DNA of 64,000 nucleotides, from assembly GCF_020521555.1 (NCBI RefSeq), contig NZ_BPWA01000001.1, positions 620,001 through 684,000 of the forward strand, read 5' to 3'. The notes under the pieces are model-generated. The model made no database searches. It worked only from the letters and a program-made list of their open reading frames with translations, and had not been told where the DNA came from. Source of the DNA: Rodentibacter sp. JRC1. GTDB taxonomy: Bacteria > Pseudomonadota > Gammaproteobacteria > Enterobacterales > Pasteurellaceae. Below, piece by piece: positions 9,192 to 20,086 of this stretch; position 1 is the stretch's first letter, and each line of letters begins with the position of its first letter. Made by a program: the position numbers and the translations under genes.

Positions 9192-9589
9192 AATGAATTT
9201 ACTCTTTGTTCAAAAGCGATAAATAAAGGCAAATATTGGCTCGTAATTTTCTGAAATTCCGTGTCAATCATTGCCTCATCATAAGTATGAACAGTAAGAT
9301 TACGGCTTTTAATCATTTCTAACCAAATTTCACCATGAGTAATCAGCCCTCGATTAAAAGCAATGCGTGTTGCAGACTTAGAACCGAAAAGCTCAGTCTC
9401 TCCCTCTTCTTTTAAAATATCCTGCATAAGTTTCCAAGCAAGTTCATGACAGATTTCAAAACTTTGGATTATACCTTTCTTAATAACTTCAATATCCGTA
9501 TCTCTGTACTGTTCGACTTCATTAGATAAATAAGTTACTGATTTTTGATAGTTTTGAAAACGTTGTTTCCAACGAGCTTCTTGTAACAC
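9173..9589 (-). CDS. hepT: HEPN-domain toxin (HepT-like)
   Basis: 138 aa, all-helical HEPN fold (formerly nucleotidyltransferase substrate-binding protein, HI0074-type). The RNase motif RX4HXY is visible as R96-NLTV-H101-T-Y103; in characterised HepT the tyrosine is the AMPylation site. Two in-frame GTG codons are possible starts. The one at 9589 sits 5 nt after AAGGAG and is preferred; the one at 9595 overlaps the SD. Expected to be a tRNA- or mRNA-cleaving ribonuclease kept silent by MntA (family knowledge). An alternative view is a metabolic nucleotidyltransferase pair without toxicity. Confidence 0.83.
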   Translation of the reverse strand: MLQEARWKQRFQNYQKSVTYLSNEVEQYRDTDIEVIKKGIIQSFEICHELAWKLMQDILKEEGETELFGSKSATRIAFNRGLITHGEIWLEMIKSRNLTVHTYDEAMIDTEFQKITSQYLPLFIAFEQRVNSLCNSSV

Positions 9590-9631
9590 AGACACTCCTT
9601 TGAAATAGAGAAGTATTTTATCAATCTGAAT

Positions 9632-9892
9632 TTATTTTACTTCGTAGAATTGCGAATCATCATTTTTCTTTGTAAATTTTTGTTCATATTCAGATTTGGC
9701 TTGCTCATCACCTGCATCAAGTTTTGATTGAAGCGTATCGCAAGGTTTATCACAATCGCAGGCTTTGGCAATACCAAGTGTTGATAAACCACCGCAGCTG
9801 CCTTTCAAGCTTTGTTTTTTGATAATAAATCCGATGGACATCAATAAAATGATAGTAATGAATGCAATTAGCGTAAAAAATAAAGTTTGCAT
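9632..9892 (-). CDS. nqrM: Na+-NQR maturation protein NqrM
   Basis: 86 aa: one N-terminal transmembrane segment (residues 2-25) then a cysteine cluster GSCGG...KACDCDKPCD (four or more Cys within 20 residues). NqrM is needed to supply iron to the intramembrane Fe centre between NqrD and NqrE. It starts 5 nt after the apbE stop, with an SD inside the end of apbE, so the two form one unit of NQR assembly factors. Confidence 0.9.
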   Translation of the reverse strand: MQTLFFTLIAFITIILLMSIGFIIKKQSLKGSCGGLSTLGIAKACDCDKPCDTLQSKLDAGDEQAKSEYEQKFTKKNDDSQFYEVK

Positions 9893-9897
9893 AATTA

Positions 9898-10938
9898 TTA
9901 TTCCTTTGTTTCCGTTAATTTTTTAAATGCCGATGACATTTTGGTTTCGAAGCCATGGGCTGTTTTGATAATTAAATAAATGGCAAGGTCATTTTTTTCG
10001 GCAACTTCCATTGCTTTATCTTCACCAAGCACAAATAATCCGGTTGATAGACCGTCTGCCGTCATCGAAGTAGGTGCTAACACGGTGATTGATGCTAAAT
10101 GATGTTGAATCGGATAGCCTGTTTTCGGATCAATTTCATGGGCAAAACGTTTTCCGTTTTCTTCAAAATAAATACGGTAATCGCCTGAAGTCGCCATTGC
10201 CATATTATTTAAACCAATCACATTTTCGACCGCTCTTTCACCTGTCAAATTCGGTTTTTCAATGGCAATCCGCCATACTTTGCCTTCTGCATTTTTGCCT
10301 TTAGTACGAATTTCACCGCCGATTTCTACCATATAATGTTGCACATTTAATTGTTCAAGTTTATCTGCAACTTGATCAACACCAAAACCTTTCGCAATAG
10401 AAGAAAGATCAATATAGACTTGGGGGACGGATTTACTTAATGTTGGCTTTTTACCGCTGAGATCAAGTGTGATTTTATCAATACCAACCCAAGCCTGACG
10501 TTCTGCCAGTTGCTCCGGTGTAGGTTGCTGTTCAGGGCGTTTTTCCGGCCCGAATCCCCATAAATTCACAACCGGCCCGATCGTGACATCAAGTGAGCCT
10601 TCGGTAACTTTATTTAAATGGATCGCTTCAGAAAGCACTGTGGCAAAGTCTTGAGAAATTTCGATAGGCGTATTTACTTGAGTATTTTGATTGAAACGGC
10701 TTAATTCGGAATCTTTGATGTAAGTGGACATTTTCGCGTTCACATCTTTCAGGATAGTTTCAATCTGTTTATGCGTATTCTGTGCATTTTCATTAACGGA
10801 GACGTCATCAATATATTTTATATGATAAGTTGTTCCCATCGTTTTACCGCTGAGTGAAACCATTTCAGGATCTTTTTTACAAGCCGAAAGAGTGAACATT
10901 AAGGTAATAGTAACAAATCCGATTAATACTTTTTTCAT
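9898..10938 (-). CDS. apbE: FAD:protein FMN transferase ApbE (lipoprotein)
   Basis: 346 aa with signal peptide and lipobox TLSAC (Cys20), so anchored on the periplasmic side. It attaches FMN through a phosphoester to Thr in S-G-A-T motifs of NqrB and NqrC, both encoded just upstream. The ApbE core is visible: SGKTMGTTYHIKY near the N-terminus, LSRFN, DLSSIAKGFGVD, EIGGEIRTKG and DPKTGYPI. It is separated from nqrF by 166 nt containing an inverted uptake-signal hairpin, so it may be partly uncoupled from the nqr operon. Confidence 0.95.
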   Translation of the reverse strand: MKKVLIGFVTITLMFTLSACKKDPEMVSLSGKTMGTTYHIKYIDDVSVNENAQNTHKQIETILKDVNAKMSTYIKDSELSRFNQNTQVNTPIEISQDFATVLSEAIHLNKVTEGSLDVTIGPVVNLWGFGPEKRPEQQPTPEQLAERQAWVGIDKITLDLSGKKPTLSKSVPQVYIDLSSIAKGFGVDQVADKLEQLNVQHYMVEIGGEIRTKGKNAEGKVWRIAIEKPNLTGERAVENVIGLNNMAMATSGDYRIYFEENGKRFAHEIDPKTGYPIQHHLASITVLAPTSMTADGLSTGLFVLGEDKAMEVAEKNDLAIYLIIKTAHGFETKMSSAFKKLTETKE

Positions 10939-11047
10939 TTATTTTTCCTAATAGACAAATTACAGGCAAACTGACTTCTCAATCAGCTTGCCTGTAATTA
11001 TTATGATAATGAAACGTACTTGCTCATTCTATAAAATACTTTAAATT

Positions 11048-11077
11048 TTGACCGCACTTCATAAAAAGTGCGGTCAA
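11048..11077. terminator. Inverted uptake-signal hairpin after nqrF
   Basis: TTGACCGCACTT (11048-11059) pairs with AAGTGCGGTCAA (11066-11077): two DNA uptake signals in opposite orientation, with A/T tracts on both sides. It is placed just after the nqrF stop on the minus strand. Confidence 0.8.
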
Positions 11078-11104
11078 TTTTTATGACGTTTTGATTAACT
11101 AAAA

Positions 11105-12340
11105 TCAACCGCCGAAATCATCTAATAAGATGTTTTCATCTTCAACGCCTAAGTCTTTCAACATTTTAATTACTGCGGCGTTCATTACCGGAGGCCCACA
11201 CATATAGTATTCACAATCTTCCGGCGCTTCGTGATTTTTCAGATAGTTCTCATAAAGCACATTGTGGATAAAGCCTGTGTAACCATCCCAGTTATCTTCC
11301 GGTAATGGGTCAGATAAGGCAACATGCCAAGTGAAGTTCGGATTTTCAGCTTGAAGCTGATCAAAGTCTTCCACATAGAACATTTCACGTTTAGAACGCG
11401 CACCATACCAGAATGAAATTTTGCGTTTAGAGTGTAAACGTTTTAATTGGTCAAAGATATGTGAACGCATAGGCGCCATACCGGCCCCACCACCGATAAA
11501 GACCATTTCCGCATCGGTATCTTTTGCGAAGAATTCACCGAACGGACCGGAAATCGTGACTTTATCACCTGCTTTTAATGACCAAATGTAAGAGGACATT
11601 TGACCCGGAGGCGCATCCGGTTGACGAGGAGGAGGCGTTGCAATACGCACGTTAAGCATAATAATGCCTTTCTCTTCCGGATATGAAGCCATTGAATAAG
11701 CACGGATAATATGTTCGTCCACTTTTGAAACATAGCGCCATAAATCATATTTATCCCAATCTTCATGGTATTCTTCGGGAATATCAAAGTCTTTATAGTT
11801 CACCACATGTGGTTCCGCTTCAATTTGAATATAACCACCGGCACGGAACGGAACTTCTTCGCCTTCAGGAATCGCCAATTTAAGTTCTTTGATAAAAGTA
11901 GCTTTATTGTCGTTGGAAATAACGGTGCATTCCCATTTTTTTACACCAAAGATTTCTTCCGGAAGTTCTACTTCCATATTGCCTTTCACGTTTACTTGGC
12001 AAGCTAAACGATAGCCTTCTTTGGCTTCACGTTTATTGATGTGGGAAAGCTCGGTCGGGAGAATTTCGCCACCGCCGCTTTTTACTTTCACTACACATTG
12101 ACCGCAAGAGCCACCGCCGCCACAGGCAGAAGAGACGAAGATCCCTTTGCTTGCCAATGCGCCTAATAATTTGCCGCCGGCAGGTAAGGTGATCGCCTTT
12201 TCAGGATCATCATTAATACCGATGGTAATATCACCTGAATCCACAAGTTTCGATTTCGCAAATAAGATGATTGCAACTAACACCAATACGATAACCGTAA
12301 ATGCGGCAATACCGAGTGCAAGAATTACTGAATCGCTCAT
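11105..12340 (-). CDS. nqrF: Na+-translocating NADH:quinone reductase subunit F
   Basis: 411 aa. It takes electrons from NADH via FAD to a 2Fe-2S cluster. One N-terminal membrane helix (residues 5-28). Ferredoxin domain with [12 protein letters not shown] and later YRLACQ (four Cys ligands) at about 70-115. Flavin-binding RAYSMASYP near 210, and NADH-binding [12 protein letters not shown] and [10 protein letters not shown] towards the C-terminus. Last gene of nqrABCDEF, followed by a terminator. Confidence 0.97.
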   Translation of the reverse strand: MSDSVILALGIAAFTVIVLVLVAIILFAKSKLVDSGDITIGINDDPEKAITLPAGGKLLGALASKGIFVSSACGGGGSCGQCVVKVKSGGGEILPTELSHINKREAKEGYRLACQVNVKGNMEVELPEEIFGVKKWECTVISNDNKATFIKELKLAIPEGEEVPFRAGGYIQIEAEPHVVNYKDFDIPEEYHEDWDKYDLWRYVSKVDEHIIRAYSMASYPEEKGIIMLNVRIATPPPRQPDAPPGQMSSYIWSLKAGDKVTISGPFGEFFAKDTDAEMVFIGGGAGMAPMRSHIFDQLKRLHSKRKISFWYGARSKREMFYVEDFDQLQAENPNFTWHVALSDPLPEDNWDGYTGFIHNVLYENYLKNHEAPEDCEYYMCGPPVMNAAVIKMLKDLGVEDENILLDDFGG

Positions 12341-12352
12341 TGATTACACTCC

Positions 12353-12949
12353 TTATAATTGAATACCGGAAAAGGACATAAAGCCCAACGCCATTAAGCC
12401 AACAGAAATAAAGGTAATACCCAATCCTTTTAGGCCTGCCGGAATATCCGCATATTTCATTTTTTCCGTTAAACCGGCAAGAGCTACGATAGCAAGCATC
12501 CAACCTAAACCGGAGCCAAAACCATATACGATTGATTCAGGGAAGTTGTAATCACGTTGAACCATGAAAGACACGCCACCAAAAATCGCACAGTTTACCG
12601 CGATAAGAGGTAAGAAGATCCCTAATGCGTTGTATAGTGACGGCATAAATTTGTCTAATACCATCTCTAAGATTTGTACTAAACCTGCGATAACGCCGAT
12701 AAAGGTAATGAAGTTTAAGAATGATAAATCCACACCTTCAATTAACGCATTTTCTTTCAATACATTTGCATAAATTAATTGGTTGACTGGAACGGCAATC
12801 CCTAAAACGAAAGTTACTGCAATCCCTAAACCGAATGCGGTGGAAACTTTTTTTGATACCGCCAAGAAAGTACACATTCCTAAGAAAAAGGAAAGTGCCA
12901 TATTTTCAATGAAGACGGCCTTCACAAATAGGCTAATATAATGTTCCAT
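12353..12949 (-). CDS. nqrE: Na+-NQR subunit E
   Basis: 198 aa, six transmembrane segments, no large soluble part. Together with NqrD it forms the inverted-topology pair that holds the intramembrane Fe centre. The Cys residue in [10 protein letters not shown] (about 26) matches the conserved ligand position, and a second Cys is in NCAIFGG (about 120). It begins 3 nt after nqrD. Confidence 0.96.
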   Translation of the reverse strand: MEHYISLFVKAVFIENMALSFFLGMCTFLAVSKKVSTAFGLGIAVTFVLGIAVPVNQLIYANVLKENALIEGVDLSFLNFITFIGVIAGLVQILEMVLDKFMPSLYNALGIFLPLIAVNCAIFGGVSFMVQRDYNFPESIVYGFGSGLGWMLAIVALAGLTEKMKYADIPAGLKGLGITFISVGLMALGFMSFSGIQL

Positions 12950-12952
12950 TGA

Positions 12953-13579
12953 TTATTTCTCCTGTTGCTCCGGTTTCCATGTTCTTAATCCCCAGATTAC
13001 AAATCCGATGATGAAGAATGCACTTGGTGCAAGTAGGAATAAACCGTTTGCTTGGTACCAACCACCATTTTGAATCGTTTCAAAAATAGTGATACCGAAT
13101 AGTTTGCCCGAGCCGATAAGTTCACGGAAGAAGGCGACAATAATTAACATTGCACCATAACCTAAACCGTTACCGATACCATCCACAAAACTTTCAAGCG
13201 GTGGTGATTTCATTGCATAAGCTTCAGCACGACCCATTACGATACAGTTAGTAATAATCAAACCAACGAAAACCGAAAGCTGTTTGGATAAACCATAAGC
13301 ATAGGCTTTCAAAATTTGGTCAACCACGATTACCAATGAAGCAATAATAGCAAGTTGCACGATAATACGAATGCTATTTGGAATATAGTTACGGATCAAT
13401 GAAACAAAGAGATTTGATAAACCCGTTACTAAGGTTACCGCAATTGCCATTACAAATGCGGTTTCTAATTTTGTTGTGACTGCCAATGCAGAACAAATGC
13501 CGAGAATTTGTAATGCAATCGGATTGTTTTTCGCCACAGGGGCTAACAACAGATCTTTTAAATTTGTTTTTCCAGACAT
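12953..13579 (-). CDS. nqrD: Na+-NQR subunit D
   Basis: 208 aa integral membrane subunit, paralogous to NqrE. Conserved Cys residues in [10 protein letters not shown] (about 29) and [11 protein letters not shown] (about 112) are the expected Fe ligands. Its ATG overlaps the TAA of nqrC by one base (TAATG), indicating translational coupling. Confidence 0.96.
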   Translation of the reverse strand: MSGKTNLKDLLLAPVAKNNPIALQILGICSALAVTTKLETAFVMAIAVTLVTGLSNLFVSLIRNYIPNSIRIIVQLAIIASLVIVVDQILKAYAYGLSKQLSVFVGLIITNCIVMGRAEAYAMKSPPLESFVDGIGNGLGYGAMLIIVAFFRELIGSGKLFGITIFETIQNGGWYQANGLFLLAPSAFFIIGFVIWGLRTWKPEQQEK

Positions 13580-14313
13580 TAGTTTGCTCCTGCTTGAAGT
13601 TTTTCAAGATATTTACTAAAGCCGTTAGCACTGAACCAATAGTCGAAAGTACCTTGAACACCGTTACCGGTTAGGGTTGCACCGGATAAACCGTCAATAC
13701 TGTGTTCATCTTTCGGAGCTTGACCTTTCACAATGCGAATCGCCGGTTTATGTTGCTCGTCAAATAATTTTTTACCTTTAAATAAACCTGCCCAATTCGG
13801 GTTTTCAATTTCACCACCAAGTCCCGGAGTTTCTCCATGTTGGTAGTAAGTTATACCGTTAATGGTGTTTCCGTCCGGCTGAACAGAGACTAAACCGTAC
13901 ATTACAGACCATAAACCGGTACCGTAAATCGGTAAAATCACTTGTTGGGTTTGCCCTTGCTCATCTTTCACAAGATACACTTCGGCAGTTTTGGCACGAG
14001 TGCGGATTCGTGCTTTATCTTCATCAGCCGGTATTGCCAGTAAGCTTTCGTCGGCTTGTTGAACATACTCACCGCTGTTTAAATCAACAAAACGTGGTTC
14101 AATAAACTTCGCGTAGGTCTCTTTTACATTTGTTTTTTCTTGTAAAAGACCTGCTACGTTTAAGATATTTTTTTGTTTATCGAGTAATTTTTGTTCTTCT
14201 TGTGCCGGTTTTAACATTACCGCAGAACCTGCAACAATAACGGAACAAACTAAACTCAATAGCAACACAACAAGAATTGTGCCGCCTACACTGTCTTTAT
14301 TAAACTTAGCCAT
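13579..14313 (-). CDS. nqrC: Na+-NQR subunit C (covalent FMN)
   Basis: 244 aa: one N-terminal membrane helix (residues 11-34) and a periplasmic FMN-binding domain. The flavinylation motif S210-G-A-T213 is intact in [12 protein letters not shown]; Thr213 is the predicted FMN attachment site made by ApbE. It overlaps the end of nqrB by 8 bp. Confidence 0.96.
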   Translation of the reverse strand: MAKFNKDSVGGTILVVLLLSLVCSVIVAGSAVMLKPAQEEQKLLDKQKNILNVAGLLQEKTNVKETYAKFIEPRFVDLNSGEYVQQADESLLAIPADEDKARIRTRAKTAEVYLVKDEQGQTQQVILPIYGTGLWSVMYGLVSVQPDGNTINGITYYQHGETPGLGGEIENPNWAGLFKGKKLFDEQHKPAIRIVKGQAPKDEHSIDGLSGATLTGNGVQGTFDYWFSANGFSKYLEKLQAGAN

Positions 14314-15541
14314 TTGTTCTCGCTCTCCGACGTTTGATATTTGCTTGAACTACGAGGTAGTCAAAAATCGGTGCAAATAGATTTGCAAATAAAATCGCTA
14401 ACATCATACCTTCCGGATATGCCGGGTTTACAGTACGAATTAGCACCGCCATTACGCCGATTAATGCGCCATACCACCATTTACCCGTGTTAGTAAAAGA
14501 AGCGGAAACAGGATCAGTCGCCATAAACACCATACCTAATGCAAAACCACCTAAAACAAGATGCCAATGCCAAGGCATTGAGAACATTTGGTTAGTTTCG
14601 GAACCAATAAGATTAAATAGGGTTGAAGTTGCGATCATACCGATCATTACACCGGCAATAATACGCCACGCTGCAATACGGGTGAATACAATGATTGCAC
14701 CACCAATTAAAATGGCTAATGTGGAAACCTCGCCCATTGATCCCGGAATATTACCGATAAACGCATCCATCCAAGTAATCGGCGTGCCGCTTACTGCGTG
14801 TTGTAAAGCACCTTGACCACCTTGAGACCATTGAGAAAGTGCCGTTGCACCTGAGAAACCGTCTGCGGCAGTCCATACCAAATCACCGGAAATTTGTGCC
14901 GGATAAGCAAAGAACAGGAAGGCGCGACCTGCAAGTGCAGGGTTCATAAAGTTACGGCCAACGCCACCAAAGATTTCTTTTGCAACAACAATACCGAAAC
15001 TGATACCTAAAGCGGCTTGCCATAATGGTAATGTCGGTGGAACGATTAAAGCGAAAAGAATGGTAGAAACGAACATTCCTTCATTTACTTCGTGACCACG
15101 TACAACAGAGAATAATAATTCCCAAACCGTACAAACGGTGAACACGACCAAGTAAATCGGAAGGAAGAAAATCGCACCTAACGCCATTTTACTACCCCAG
15201 CCTGCATTCAGGCTTAGATCTAAGCCCAAACCGTTCGCTAGTGCATAATGCCAATCGTCTGCGATTAATTGTTCTAAATTACCTAATTGATTTAACGCAG
15301 GAATCGCTTGGTTACCCACATTGTACATCCCGTAGAAAATAGCAGGGAATAATGCGAGGAAAACCGTGATCATCATACGTTTTGAGTCTAACGCATCACG
15401 AACGTGCGTGTTTTTGTGCGTTACCGTACCCGGTGTATAAAGCAAGGTGTAAATCGATTCAAAGATCGGATAAAGCTTGCTGTATTTACCACCTGGTAAA
15501 AACGCGGGTTCCATTTTTTCAAAAAGATTTTTTAAACCCAT
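14306..15541 (-). CDS. nqrB: Na+-NQR subunit B (covalent FMN, Na+ channel)
   Basis: 411 aa, about ten membrane helices. The flavinylation motif S230-G-A-T233 is present in [12 protein letters not shown]. The [20 protein letters not shown] block is typical of the NqrB/RnfD family. It starts 2 nt after the nqrA stop. Confidence 0.97.
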   Translation of the reverse strand: MGLKNLFEKMEPAFLPGGKYSKLYPIFESIYTLLYTPGTVTHKNTHVRDALDSKRMMITVFLALFPAIFYGMYNVGNQAIPALNQLGNLEQLIADDWHYALANGLGLDLSLNAGWGSKMALGAIFFLPIYLVVFTVCTVWELLFSVVRGHEVNEGMFVSTILFALIVPPTLPLWQAALGISFGIVVAKEIFGGVGRNFMNPALAGRAFLFFAYPAQISGDLVWTAADGFSGATALSQWSQGGQGALQHAVSGTPITWMDAFIGNIPGSMGEVSTLAILIGGAIIVFTRIAAWRIIAGVMIGMIATSTLFNLIGSETNQMFSMPWHWHLVLGGFALGMVFMATDPVSASFTNTGKWWYGALIGVMAVLIRTVNPAYPEGMMLAILFANLFAPIFDYLVVQANIKRRRARTNG

Positions 15542-15543
15542 TT

Positions 15544-16887
15544 TTAACCTTCCTTCTCAATCTTATCCAATACTTGACGCAAGATTGAACCGTATTCATA
15601 TTTGCCCGGGCAAACGAATGAACAAAGTGCTAAATCTTCTTCATCCAACTCTAAACAACCTAATGCTTGAGCACCATCTGTATCTCCGGCAATTAAATCG
15701 CGTAATAACAATGTTGGTAAAATATCCAACGGCATTACGCGCTCATAATTGCCAATTGGCACCATTGCACGCTCGCCACCATTTTCCGAGGTCGTAAAAT
15801 TGAATAATTTTTTACCGAAATGACCTAATACGGTACGGGTAATGGAATATTTATTTGGTTGCGGAGTGATCCAACCGAAAAATTCTTTTTCATTACCTTC
15901 GGCAATCACCGACACTTGCAATGCGTAACGACCTAAATAGTCATGCGCACCTTTTGCCGTGTTACCACAAAGCACAGAACCGGAAATGACTCGATTTTCA
16001 CCCGCAATTAGTTCATCTTTAGTTAATTGAGAAAGATTTGCACCGATCACCGTACGCACTAAACGAGGTTCTTTTACCTGCGGACCGGCAAGTGAAATAA
16101 CACGTTCTACGTAAAGTTCGCCACTCGTGAATAATTTACCGATAGCAATGACATCTTGGTAATTAATATGCCATACGGTTTTTTGTGCACCGACAGGGTC
16201 AATAAAGTGAATATGTGTTCCAACAAGACCGGCCGGATGTACACCACCGAAATCATGAATTTCAAGATTTGATAAATCCACTGTTGGAATATTCGTGTCG
16301 CCGGCTTTACATAAACGCAACGGTTTAGACGGGAATAAACGGCTTAGTACGGTTAAACCATTGGTGAAATCTTGCCAATGTTCTTTTAACACTACCTCAG
16401 GATCGGCAGCCAACGGATTCGTATCCATCGCGTTTACGAAGATAGAAGAAGGTTCGCTTTCAATCGCCGGAATTTTGCTGAACGGACGAGTGCGCAATGC
16501 AGTCCATAATCCTGATTCTACAAGGTTTTGTTTTACTTGTTCGGAAGAAAGCGTATTGAGTTCATCTGCATTATATTTCGCAAAAGTGATCTGTTCATCA
16601 CCTTTCACATCAATTACCACAGATTGTAATACACGTTTTTCGCCACGATTAATTGCTGTGATAGTACCGCTTGCAGGGGCTGTGAAAACCACACCCGGAT
16701 TTTTCTTGTCTTCAAAAAGTACTTGACCTTTCTTAACAGTATCACCTTCGCGCACCTTCATAGAAGGACGCATCCCCACATACTCCTCACCAAGAATCGC
16801 AACCTGATTCACAACATTACCGTTGTGGATTACTTGTGCCGGTTTTCCTGCAATAGGAAGATCCAAGCCTTTTTTAATTGTAATCAT
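15544..16887 (-). CDS. nqrA: Na+-NQR subunit A
   Basis: 447 aa, the normal NqrA length. Cytoplasmic subunit, involved in quinone binding, without a canonical cofactor motif. The N-terminus [18 protein letters not shown] matches the family. A TTG at 16908 in the same frame has no SD advantage; the ATG at 16887 is chosen on family length. First gene of nqrABCDEF. Confidence 0.96.
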   Translation of the reverse strand: MITIKKGLDLPIAGKPAQVIHNGNVVNQVAILGEEYVGMRPSMKVREGDTVKKGQVLFEDKKNPGVVFTAPASGTITAINRGEKRVLQSVVIDVKGDEQITFAKYNADELNTLSSEQVKQNLVESGLWTALRTRPFSKIPAIESEPSSIFVNAMDTNPLAADPEVVLKEHWQDFTNGLTVLSRLFPSKPLRLCKAGDTNIPTVDLSNLEIHDFGGVHPAGLVGTHIHFIDPVGAQKTVWHINYQDVIAIGKLFTSGELYVERVISLAGPQVKEPRLVRTVIGANLSQLTKDELIAGENRVISGSVLCGNTAKGAHDYLGRYALQVSVIAEGNEKEFFGWITPQPNKYSITRTVLGHFGKKLFNFTTSENGGERAMVPIGNYERVMPLDILPTLLLRDLIAGDTDGAQALGCLELDEEDLALCSFVCPGKYEYGSILRQVLDKIEKEG

Positions 16888-17212
16888 ATTGTTTGCACTA
16901 CTTTTCAAGGTTAAAAATATGATTGCAAATAAGCAAACTTAAATGCAATCTCGTGTTTGAGCGTGACAGAGAACACTTTAATCATCAAAGCATTAACCGC
17001 TGACACATAAATAAAAAAACTCAAATCGGCTCAATTTTTCAACAAGCGAAGTAATATATGCTTATCAAAAAATTAGAAATATAAAATTTAAAGCGCCTCA
17101 TTCTAGCGAAAATTGACTTTTCATTCCACTTTAACCCACACATTTTGTGAAAAAATTGTGAACTTTTTAAGAAAATACACCTAAAGGACTAGAAATCGGA
17201 AACGGCATAAAC
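16888..17212. other. A/T-rich region upstream of nqrA, promoter not resolved
   Basis: 325 nt between bolA and nqrA, both on the minus strand. It must contain the nqr promoter. I see A/T-rich stretches but no -35/-10 pair I would defend, no uptake signal and no clear hairpin. Confidence 0.5.
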
Positions 17213-17524
17213 CTATCGCCCTACTCCCATACAATTGGGTGAAATCGGGAAGGATTCTCCCCGCTTTTCCCATTCTTCTTTTGTGTAAAGATGAAGAGCC
17301 AATGCGTGAATGCCATTTTTTAAATCGTCAGAAAACAATTGATAGAGTTTTTGATGACGTTGTACTTTGCCCACGTCGATGAAAGCATCACTTACAATGA
17401 CCAATTTAAAATGAGAATCGGCACCTTTTCCCGAACTATGCAGATGGCTTTCATTTTCCACGGTTACAAAGTGCGGTTGAAATTCGGCGTGAATTTTATC
17501 TAGCAATTCTTGCTGTTTTGACAT
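17213..17524 (-). CDS. bolA: BolA family protein
   Basis: 103 aa, full BolA/IbaG domain with the core HSSGKGADSHFKLVIVSD and the C-terminal HALALHLYTKEEWE (conserved His for Fe-S coordination with monothiol glutaredoxins). The family role is Fe-S trafficking and stress morphology. Two adjacent ATGs (17527 and 17524); the second has better spacing (7 nt) from GGAG. Divergent from yajG across about 90 bp, as in E. coli, where bolA and yajG are also adjacent. Confidence 0.92.
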   Translation of the reverse strand: MSKQQELLDKIHAEFQPHFVTVENESHLHSSGKGADSHFKLVIVSDAFIDVGKVQRHQKLYQLFSDDLKNGIHALALHLYTKEEWEKRGESFPISPNCMGVGR

Positions 17525-17617
17525 CATCAATCTCCAATAAAATTTGTAGATAAGGCTATACATTAGCTAGCAAGTTTGCAAGAATAGCACAGATTAATGC
17601 TATTAATTGAGGAAATT

Positions 17618-18211
17618 ATGAAACTTACCAACAAAATCAAAGCATTCTCAGCAGTTATCGCTGCGATACTTTTTCTTATCGGCTGTCAAGCACCCTCAAA
17701 CACTTTAACATTCACACCACAGGCACCAACCGCATCAATGAATGTTAATCAAACAGCGGTTGTGTACGTAATGGCAAACGATGTGCGTGCTCAACCTGAA
17801 GTTTCCTTTTATGTGAAAAACGGTGAATTGGTTAAACTTAATGCTTCCCCGAGCGTCACGCAGTTATTTCAACAAGTAATGCAACAAAATTTGATAAGCA
17901 AGGGCTTTCGCATTGGACAAGCCAATAATTCAAATGCCGGCGTTACCGTTCAAATCAAAGACTTTTTTACCAATGTTGATCAGGGCAATCTACGCTATCA
18001 CTTAACCGCTAAAATTCAAGTCGATGTGCTTGTGCAAGGTTCTACCGGAAATTACAGTAAAATTTTTAACGCGACCCGCTCGCAATCGGGCGCATTTAAT
18101 GCCGATAATGATGAAATTCAAAAAGTATTGGGTGAAACTTTCAAAGATATTGTGAATAACATTTATCAAGATCAAGAGATCAGCCAAGCGATTAATCGGT
18201 ACAGTCGCTAA
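17618..18211 (+). CDS. yajG: YajG-like lipoprotein
   Basis: 197 aa, start ATG 17618 preceded by GAGGAAA; the longer frame from 17597 is rejected. The signal peptide ends in the lipobox FLIGC (Cys about 23). YajG family (DUF3313-like region not claimed); function unknown, probably in the outer membrane. Divergent from bolA. Followed at once by a strong terminator. Confidence 0.8.
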   Translation: MKLTNKIKAFSAVIAAILFLIGCQAPSNTLTFTPQAPTASMNVNQTAVVYVMANDVRAQPEVSFYVKNGELVKLNASPSVTQLFQQVMQQNLISKGFRIGQANNSNAGVTVQIKDFFTNVDQGNLRYHLTAKIQVDVLVQGSTGNYSKIFNATRSQSGAFNADNDEIQKVLGETFKDIVNNIYQDQEISQAINRYSR

Positions 18212-18219
18212 TTCCAATG

Positions 18220-18245
18220 GGGGCGATATCGCCCCTATTTTTCTT
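18220..18245 (+). terminator. Rho-independent terminator of yajG
   Basis: Perfect 16-bp palindrome GGGGCGATATCGCCCC (18220-18235) followed by TATTTTTCTT, 8 nt after the stop. Confidence 0.85.
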
Positions 18246-18535
18246 CCCACAAAAGCTTGACGAATTCCCCTTTCAAGCGTAACATTCGCGCGATTTTTAA
18301 TTAGAAGGACACACACTTTGGACAGTCATAGTCGATACCGAATATCACTTTAGACTCTCGCCAACTTATCAGCGAGAGTTCGCTGGTAAATCGTTACCTT
18401 TCTTCGGCATCTTTTATTGAACGAATCCCATATAAAAACCGGTAGAAAACCGACCGCACTTTTATTGTGCCGATTTCGTTCGATTTCTTTTTTGTTCACG
18501 GTTGGCTCTTCATAATCCTAAAAGGAGTATGACCA
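18246..18535 (+). promoter_or_regulatory. corA upstream leader region with strong hairpin
   Basis: 290 nt without a gene. It contains the stem ACTCTCGC (18354-18361) / GCGAGAGT (18372-18379) with a 10-nt loop, an uptake signal (ACCGCACTT) near 18452, and the corA SD AGGAG just before 18536. The length and the stem suggest a structured 5' leader. I do not recognise a known Mg2+ riboswitch consensus in it. Confidence 0.4.
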
Positions 18536-19480
18536 ATGATAAACGCATTTGCCATTAACGATGCACGTCTTACACGTCTTGATGAAATGGAAAATCTCAG
18601 TTCTGCCATTTGGCTTGATTTACTAGAGCCGACCGGTGAAGAGCGTGAAATGTTACAGGACGGTTTGGGACAAAGTCTCGCTTCTTTCCTTGAATTAGAA
18701 GACATTGAAGCATCCGCACGTTTTTTTGAAGATGAAGACGGCTTACATCTTCACTCATTCTTTTATTGCGAAGATGAGCAAAACTTTGCGGATCTTGCCA
18801 GTGTGGCGTTTACGGTTCGTGACGGCCGCTTATTTACGCTGCGTGATCGTGAATTACCGGCGTTCCGTTTATATCGTATGCGTTCACGTAATCAACGTCT
18901 GCTAGAATGCAATGCTTACGAAGTATTATTAGATTTATTTGAAACCAAAATCGAGCAACTTGCCGATGTTATCGAAAATGTGTACGCTGATTTGGAAGAG
19001 CTAAGCCGTGTTATCTTAAACGGTACACAAGATGAGGCTTTTAATGAGGCGTTAAACACTCTAACGGAGCAAGAAGACACCAGTTCTAAAGTTCGTTTAT
19101 GTTTGATGGATACCCAGCGAGCGTTAGGTTTCCTTGTGCGTAAAACCCGTTTGCCGGCGAATCAGTTGGAACAAGCGCGCGAAATCCTACGAGATATCGA
19201 ATCTTTACAACCGCATAATGAATCTTTATTCCAAAAGGTGAATTTTCTTATGCAAGCGGCAATGGGTTACATTAATATCGAACAGAATAAAATTATGAAA
19301 TTTTTCTCTGTAGTTTCCGTTATGTTCCTGCCGGCAACACTTGTGGCATCCACTTACGGAATGAACTTTGAATTTATGCCGGAGCTACATTTTAAATACG
19401 GTTACCCGATGGCAATCGGCTTAATGATTGCTGCGGCACTGACCCCATATATTTATTTTAAACGAAAAGGATGGCTATAA
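18536..19480 (+). CDS. corA: Magnesium/cobalt transport protein CorA
   Basis: 314 aa, normal CorA length. A large acidic cytoplasmic domain is followed by two C-terminal membrane helices. The selectivity-filter motif Y-G-M-N occurs in [20 protein letters not shown] at about residue 275. Pentameric Mg2+ channel of the inner membrane. SD AGGAG at 18522-18526. The stop overlaps the yggT start (TAATG). Confidence 0.96.
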   Translation: MINAFAINDARLTRLDEMENLSSAIWLDLLEPTGEEREMLQDGLGQSLASFLELEDIEASARFFEDEDGLHLHSFFYCEDEQNFADLASVAFTVRDGRLFTLRDRELPAFRLYRMRSRNQRLLECNAYEVLLDLFETKIEQLADVIENVYADLEELSRVILNGTQDEAFNEALNTLTEQEDTSSKVRLCLMDTQRALGFLVRKTRLPANQLEQAREILRDIESLQPHNESLFQKVNFLMQAAMGYINIEQNKIMKFFSVVSVMFLPATLVASTYGMNFEFMPELHFKYGYPMAIGLMIAAALTPYIYFKRKGWL

Positions 19481-20025
19481 TGGAATTATCCCAAACCGCA
19501 TTGTTTATCGGTTCTTTGATTAATCTTTATGCACTTGTGCTCGTTTTACGTGCGTGGTTACAATTTGCCCGAGTGGATTATTACAACCCGCTTTCACAAT
19601 TTGCGGTAAAAGTAACGGAGCCGCTACTTAAACCGATTCGTAAAATTGCGCCGGTCATCAAAAATATCGATACCGCCGCATTTTTACTTATTTTCGTACT
19701 TGGCATATTAAAAGCCGTACTTTACTTCGGCTTGGTCATTGATGTGATGCTGATTTTAGGTGTACTCAGCATTTTAAAAGCGGTTGGTGTAGCCATTTTC
19801 TACGTATTATTTGCCGGTGCAATTTCAAGTTGGTTTAACCGTGGCAATAGCCCGATTATCTATGCCCTCTATCAGCTTTCAGAGCCTTTGCTCCGCCCGG
19901 TAAGAAAGATTTTACCGACAATCGGCGTCATTGATTTTTCGCCGATGGTGATTGTTTTTGTCTTGTTATTTATCAACAATTTTATGATTGATATGTTAAA
20001 AGGACTTTGGCTGATTGCAGGCTAA
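19480..20025 (+). CDS. yggT: YggT family membrane protein
   Basis: 181 aa. Internal duplication: each half carries membrane helices plus an [24 protein letters not shown] or [18 protein letters not shown] block. Function is not established; in enterobacteria the gene neighbours yggU and has been linked to ion or osmotic shock tolerance. The start ATG shares one base with the corA stop, so coupled translation; the ORF extension 9 nt upstream is not needed. Confidence 0.88.
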   Translation: MELSQTALFIGSLINLYALVLVLRAWLQFARVDYYNPLSQFAVKVTEPLLKPIRKIAPVIKNIDTAAFLLIFVLGILKAVLYFGLVIDVMLILGVLSILKAVGVAIFYVLFAGAISSWFNRGNSPIIYALYQLSEPLLRPVRKILPTIGVIDFSPMVIVFVLLFINNFMIDMLKGLWLIAG

Positions 20026-20086
20026 AACAAAATATAAGAATTTGGTTAGCCGCGATTTTCGTGGCTTTTATTTACGGAATAAGATG

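Noticed and set aside
18353..18379. Terminator before corA
   Set aside because: The stem is not followed by a T run and lies about 130 nt past the real yajG terminator.
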